Source: Trinickia caryophylli (GTDB taxonomy: Bacteria; Pseudomonadota; Gammaproteobacteria; Burkholderiales; Burkholderiaceae). From it: a DNA stretch of 64,000 nt. Positions within the stretch are counted from its first letter, which is position 1, and each line of letters begins with the position of its first letter. This document shows, piece by piece, positions 60,996-64,000 of the stretch. The notes beneath the pieces were generated by a model, which saw only the letters and a list, made by a program, of their open reading frames with translations, made no database searches and was not told the origin of the DNA. The stretch covers positions 1,426,001-1,490,000 of the forward strand of contig NZ_CP139971.1 in assembly GCF_034424545.1 (NCBI RefSeq). The letters run 5' to 3'. The position numbers and the translations under genes were made by a program.

Positions 60996-62027
60996 ATGAA
61001 AGCACTGGCCAAACTCGAGCGCGCACCGGGCCTTACGTTGACGCGCGTGCCCAAACCGGAAGTCGGTCACAACGACGTGATGATCCGCATCAAGCGGACG
61101 GCGATTTGCGGCACCGATATTCACATCTGGAAGTGGGACGACTGGGCGCAAAAGACGATTCCCGTTCCCATGCATGTCGGCCACGAGTATGTGGGCGAAA
61201 TCGTCGCAATGGGGCAGGAAGTGCGCGGTTTTGCCATCGGCGATCGCGTTTCGGGCGAGGGGCACATTACTTGTGGCTTTTGCCGCAATTGCCGTGCGGG
61301 CAGGCGGCATTTGTGCCGCAATACGGTGGGGGTGGGCGTCAATCGCGAAGGTGCCTTCGCCGAATACCTCGTCATTCCCGCCTTCAATGCATTCAAGATC
61401 CCCGACGAAATCTCCGACGATCTGGCCGCGATCTTCGATCCGTTCGGCAATGCAACGCATACGGCGCTTTCGTTCAACCTAGTCGGCGAGGATGTACTCA
61501 TTACCGGCGCCGGGCCGATCGGCATCATGGCCGCCGCGATTGCGCGCCACGTGGGCGCGCGCAACGTAGTCATCACGGACGTGAACGATTACCGGCTCGA
61601 ACTCGCGCGCAAGATGGGCGCCACGCGCGCCGTAAACGTCGGCCGCGAATCGCTGCGCGACGTCATGGCCGATCTGCACATGACGGAAGGGTTCGATGTG
61701 GGCCTCGAAATGTCGGGTGTGCCGAGCGCATTCACCGAGATGCTCGAGGCAATGAATCACGGCGGCAAGGTGGCGCTGCTCGGCATTCCGCCCGCGCAAA
61801 CCGCAATCGACTGGAATCAGGTCATCTTCAAGGGGCTCGAGATCAAGGGCATCTACGGGCGCGAAATGTTCGAGACCTGGTACAAGATGGTCGCCATGCT
61901 GCAAAGCGGGCTCGACTTGCAGCCGATCCTCACGCATCGCTTCCCCGTCGCCGAATACGAGCAAGCCTTTGCGACGATGCTCTCGGGCGAAAGCGGCAAG
62001 GTCATTCTCGATTGGAGCGGGGCCTGA
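60996..62027 (+). CDS. tdh: L-threonine 3-dehydrogenase
   Basis: This 343-aa zinc-dependent medium-chain dehydrogenase oxidises threonine to 2-amino-3-ketobutyrate with NAD. Catalytic zinc ligands are C38 ([10 protein letters not shown]) and H63-E64 (GHEY). Structural zinc cysteines are at C93, C96, C99 and C107 ([15 protein letters not shown]), and the NAD loop is [13 protein letters not shown]. The ATG at 60996 has GAGGAGG 8-15 bases upstream; the in-frame start at 60942 overlaps kbl. Works with Kbl to turn threonine into glycine. Confidence 0.97.
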   Translation: MKALAKLERAPGLTLTRVPKPEVGHNDVMIRIKRTAICGTDIHIWKWDDWAQKTIPVPMHVGHEYVGEIVAMGQEVRGFAIGDRVSGEGHITCGFCRNCRAGRRHLCRNTVGVGVNREGAFAEYLVIPAFNAFKIPDEISDDLAAIFDPFGNATHTALSFNLVGEDVLITGAGPIGIMAAAIARHVGARNVVITDVNDYRLELARKMGATRAVNVGRESLRDVMADLHMTEGFDVGLEMSGVPSAFTEMLEAMNHGGKVALLGIPPAQTAIDWNQVIFKGLEIKGIYGREMFETWYKMVAMLQSGLDLQPILTHRFPVAEYEQAFATMLSGESGKVILDWSGA

Positions 62028-62055
62028 GCGGAGGATCGGCCGTCTGGCGGCATAG

Positions 62056-62087
62056 GCCCTGACGCGCGCGGTACGCGGCGTCAGGGC
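62056..62087. terminator. Hairpin between convergent tdh and yceI-family genes
   Basis: GCCCTGACGC and GCGTCAGGGC form a perfect 10-bp stem with a 12-nt loop, overlapping the YceI gene's stop. There is no T-run; probably a bidirectional terminator. Confidence 0.5.
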
Positions 62088-62743
62088 ACCGCGTGCCGCG
62101 CGAACTCCGCTTCGATTCGCACGCGCAGTTCGTCGCCGACAGCGGGGTACCACGTTGCCAGGCCGAACTGGGCACGGCTGAAATGGCCCTGCGCCGAAAA
62201 TCCCAGCGTGTCTTCCTTCGTGAGCGGATTGACGCCGTACCCGTTGAACTTCACGTCGAGCACGACGGGCCGGGTGACCCCGTGAATCGTGAGGTCGCCT
62301 CTCAATTCGCCTTCGCCCGCCCCCTTTCGCGCGAAACCGCGGCTCACGAAACGAATACTCGGGTATTCGCCGACATCGAGCATGTCGTGTCCCTTCACGA
62401 GCTTGTCGAGCAGCGGGACGTTCGTGTCCACGCTCGATGCGTCAATGGAGACGTCCACGCTGCTCGCATCGAGCCCGCCCGCTTTCCAATCGAGCGTGGC
62501 GCTCGCCTTGTCGAACCGCATCGCGAATCGCGAGTACTTCAGGTGGTCGACATCGAACACGATGCTCCAATGGTGCTCGTCGAGACTGTAGCGGCCCGCC
62601 GGAACGCTCGCCTCGTTCGCGTCGACGGAATGCGTCACCACGCGCAAAGGCGTGCACGCCGGCAGCGACAGCGCTCCCATTGCAACCACCGCCAGCAACG
62701 ACACCCGCACGCTCGCCCAGCCCACCCTACGCGTTCCTTTCAT
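62081..62743 (-). CDS. YceI-family lipoprotein
   Basis: This 220-aa protein has a lipoprotein signal (SLLAVVAMGALSLPAC, cysteine about residue 30) and a YceI beta-barrel domain: AGRYSLDEHHWSIVFDVDHL, YSRFAMRFDKASATLDW, then DMLDVGEYPSIRFVSRGF and DLTIHGVTRPVVLDVKFN. YceI proteins bind isoprenoid quinones or similar amphiphiles in the periplasm. Divergent from a TetR gene, with a perfect palindrome between, so probably repressed by it. Confidence 0.9.
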   Translation of the reverse strand: MKGTRRVGWASVRVSLLAVVAMGALSLPACTPLRVVTHSVDANEASVPAGRYSLDEHHWSIVFDVDHLKYSRFAMRFDKASATLDWKAGGLDASSVDVSIDASSVDTNVPLLDKLVKGHDMLDVGEYPSIRFVSRGFARKGAGEGELRGDLTIHGVTRPVVLDVKFNGYGVNPLTKEDTLGFSAQGHFSRAQFGLATWYPAVGDELRVRIEAEFARHAVP

Positions 62744-62811
62744 CGGCTATTGGCCTCATCGTCGATTTGCTCGTTGCGCCAAGCATATCCCCAATGGGCC
62801 GTTGACAGAGG

Positions 62812-62825
62812 AGAACGATCGTTCT
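62812..62825. promoter_or_regulatory. TetR-type operator palindrome
   Basis: AGAACGATCGTTCT is a perfect 14-bp palindrome just 11 bp before the TetR-family start and 69 bp from the yceI-family start. A GTTGAC (-35-like) lies at 62801-62806. Binding here would control both the regulator and the divergent gene. Confidence 0.75.
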
Positions 62826-62836
62826 ACCTTAGCGGC

Positions 62837-63577
62837 ATGACTGATTCGGACCGCAACATTCAGCGACAGCGGCGACCGCAGCGACCGCAAGGCGCTGCCC
62901 CTATGCAACACGCACAAGGCGCGGCCATGGACGAACGAACCCCACGCGAGCGATTGCTCGACGCGGCCGAGGCGCTCGTCTATGCCGGAGGGATTCATGC
63001 CACGGGCGTGGACGCCATCGTTCGACAGGCGGCGGCAACGCGCAAGAGCTTCTACACGTACTTCGAATCGAAGGATGCACTCGTGACTGCGGCGCTCGAG
63101 CGTCGCCACGAGCGCTGGATGAAATGGTTCGTCGACGGCACGCGGCGCGGTGCGCCGACGCCCAGGGCGCAACTGCTTGTCATATTCGATCTCTTGCGCG
63201 TGTGGTTCGCGTCGCCGGAGTTTCACGGGTGCGCGTTCCTGAACGCCGCGGGCGAGATCGGGCCGCTCGACGATCCCGTGCGTATCGTCGCCCGCGAGCA
63301 CAAGGCGCAATTGCTCGCGTTCGTGCAGGACATGTGGGCCGCCTGCCTGGCAGCACAAGGGCGCGACGAAGGCGAGGCGCCCGTGCTTGCACGCCAATGG
63401 CTGATCCTCATCGACGGTGCGATCGGCGTGGCGCTCGTGAGCGGATCGCCCGACGCCGCGCGCGATGCGCAGGCTGCGGCCGAAAGACTGATCGATGCCG
63501 TCGTACCCGAGGCGAAGGCCCGGCAGACGCGACAGTCGCGTTCGAGGATAAGGATGCAGGACCGTTCGCAATCTTGA
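62837..63577 (+). CDS. TetR-family transcriptional regulator
   Basis: This is a 246-aa protein. After a disordered, basic 35-residue N-terminus it has the TetR helix-turn-helix ([52 protein letters not shown]) and a helical ligand domain with [14 protein letters not shown], a motif seen in the subgroup that reacts to electrophiles or quinones through cysteine. It probably binds the palindrome at 62812. The start at 62837 follows the operator directly. The DUF1348 gene follows 17 bp later in the same operon. Confidence 0.92.
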   Translation: MTDSDRNIQRQRRPQRPQGAAPMQHAQGAAMDERTPRERLLDAAEALVYAGGIHATGVDAIVRQAAATRKSFYTYFESKDALVTAALERRHERWMKWFVDGTRRGAPTPRAQLLVIFDLLRVWFASPEFHGCAFLNAAGEIGPLDDPVRIVAREHKAQLLAFVQDMWAACLAAQGRDEGEAPVLARQWLILIDGAIGVALVSGSPDAARDAQAAAERLIDAVVPEAKARQTRQSRSRIRMQDRSQS

Positions 63578-63594
63578 CCATTGAAGGAGCACAG

Positions 63595-64000
63595 ATGTCC
63601 GACACGAATCAGCCGACGGAATCCCGGCCGCCGCTGCCGCCGTTTACACGCGAGACGGCCATTCAGAAAGTCCGCGCCGCCGAGGACGGATGGAATACGC
63701 GCGACCCCCAACGTGTGGCACTTGCCTATACGCCGCAAAGCGTCTGGCGCAACCGTGCCGAATTCGTCACCGGGCGCGAGCAGATCGTCGCGTTCCTGAG
63801 CCGCAAATGGAGCAAGGAACTCGACTACCGGCTCATCAAGGAGCTCTGGGCGCATGACGGCAATCGCATCGCCGTGCGTTTTGCCTATGAATGGCACGAC
63901 GATTCCGGCAACTGGTTCCGCTCCTACGGCAACGAGAACTGGGAGTTCGACGAGAACGGCTTGATGGCGCGCCGCTTCGCCTGCATCAACGATTTGCCGA
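63595..64000 (+). CDS. DUF1348 / NTF2-like protein, 3' end cut by window
   Basis: From ATG 63595 (GAAGGAG 6-12 bases upstream) the frame is open to the window end, giving 135 codons. It matches the DUF1348 SnoaL/NTF2-like family: [20 protein letters not shown], then [37 protein letters not shown], and [15 protein letters not shown]. No function is established for the family; NTF2 folds often bind or isomerise small hydrophobic ligands. It follows the TetR gene as its likely second target. Confidence 0.88.
   Translation, partial: MSDTNQPTESRPPLPPFTRETAIQKVRAAEDGWNTRDPQRVALAYTPQSVWRNRAEFVTGREQIVAFLSRKWSKELDYRLIKELWAHDGNRIAVRFAYEWHDDSGNWFRSYGNENWEFDENGLMARRFACINDLP

Overview
The window looks like part of a secondary chromosome or megaplasmid of a Burkholderia sensu lato bacterium (Burkholderiaceae). 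The DNA is GC-rich, it carries a hopanoid (hpn) locus typical of this group, and around 51-58 kb it has a complete replication and partition module: parA, parB, three sites matching or nearly matching the 16-bp palindrome GTTTATGCGCATAAAC, a Rep_3-type initiator, a field of about 20 iterons and a KfrA-like gene. Species and replicon identity are inferred, not proven.

Layout. 0-3.3 kb: hopanoid block A, hpnB divergent from ispH-hpnH, closed by a clear terminator. 3.3-33 kb: about 30 kb of mixed accessory genes. These are a TetX-like monooxygenase with an AraC regulator, RidA with LysR, a polar amino-acid ABC transporter with an IclR regulator, hydrolase/methyltransferase/PAP2 genes, a hipBA toxin-antitoxin pair, a graveyard of broken genes (truncated secreted protein, tyrosine recombinase, HigB toxin), a deacetylase-amidohydrolase-MHS transporter operon with LysR, an epoxide-hydrolase-like gene, the intact copy of the secreted protein, a D-amino-acid dehydrogenase/ornithine cyclodeaminase pair with an XRE-cupin regulator, and cstA-ybdD. 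Embedded here are two candidate host-targeted effectors. One is a 108-aa protein with an N-myristoylation/palmitoylation-type start; the other is a 595-aa protein combining a disordered N-terminus, a kinase-like domain and an ADP-ribosyltransferase-like C-terminus. Each has a perfect TTCG-N16-TTCG (PIP/hrpII-type) box within about 100 bp upstream.

33-44 kb: a two-component system divergent from cstA, then hopanoid block B: hpnM divergent from hpnN-mlaA, and the hpnD-shc-hpnG operon. Together these enzymes make presqualene diphosphate, cyclise squalene, attach and process the adenosyl side chain, and move hopanoids to the outer membrane. 44-50.9 kb: a REC-CheC-diguanylate cyclase operon, a large hybrid histidine kinase, a stress-like protein, an FMN reductase and an ArsC-family protein.

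50-58.5 kb: the replicon core. It holds a cluster of DnaA-box-like 9-mers, an AT-rich patch, parS 1, a 270-bp array of CTCGNNN heptamers in three blocks (7, 18 and 13 copies), parS 2, parA, parS 3, parB, a convergent rep gene, the iteron field and the kfrA-like gene. 58.5-64 kb: kbl-tdh (threonine to glycine) with a divergent XRE-cupin regulator and twin palindromic operators, a YceI lipoprotein divergent from a TetR regulator over a perfect 14-bp palindrome, and a DUF1348 gene cut by the window end. I saw no rRNA, tRNA, CRISPR array or intact insertion sequence.
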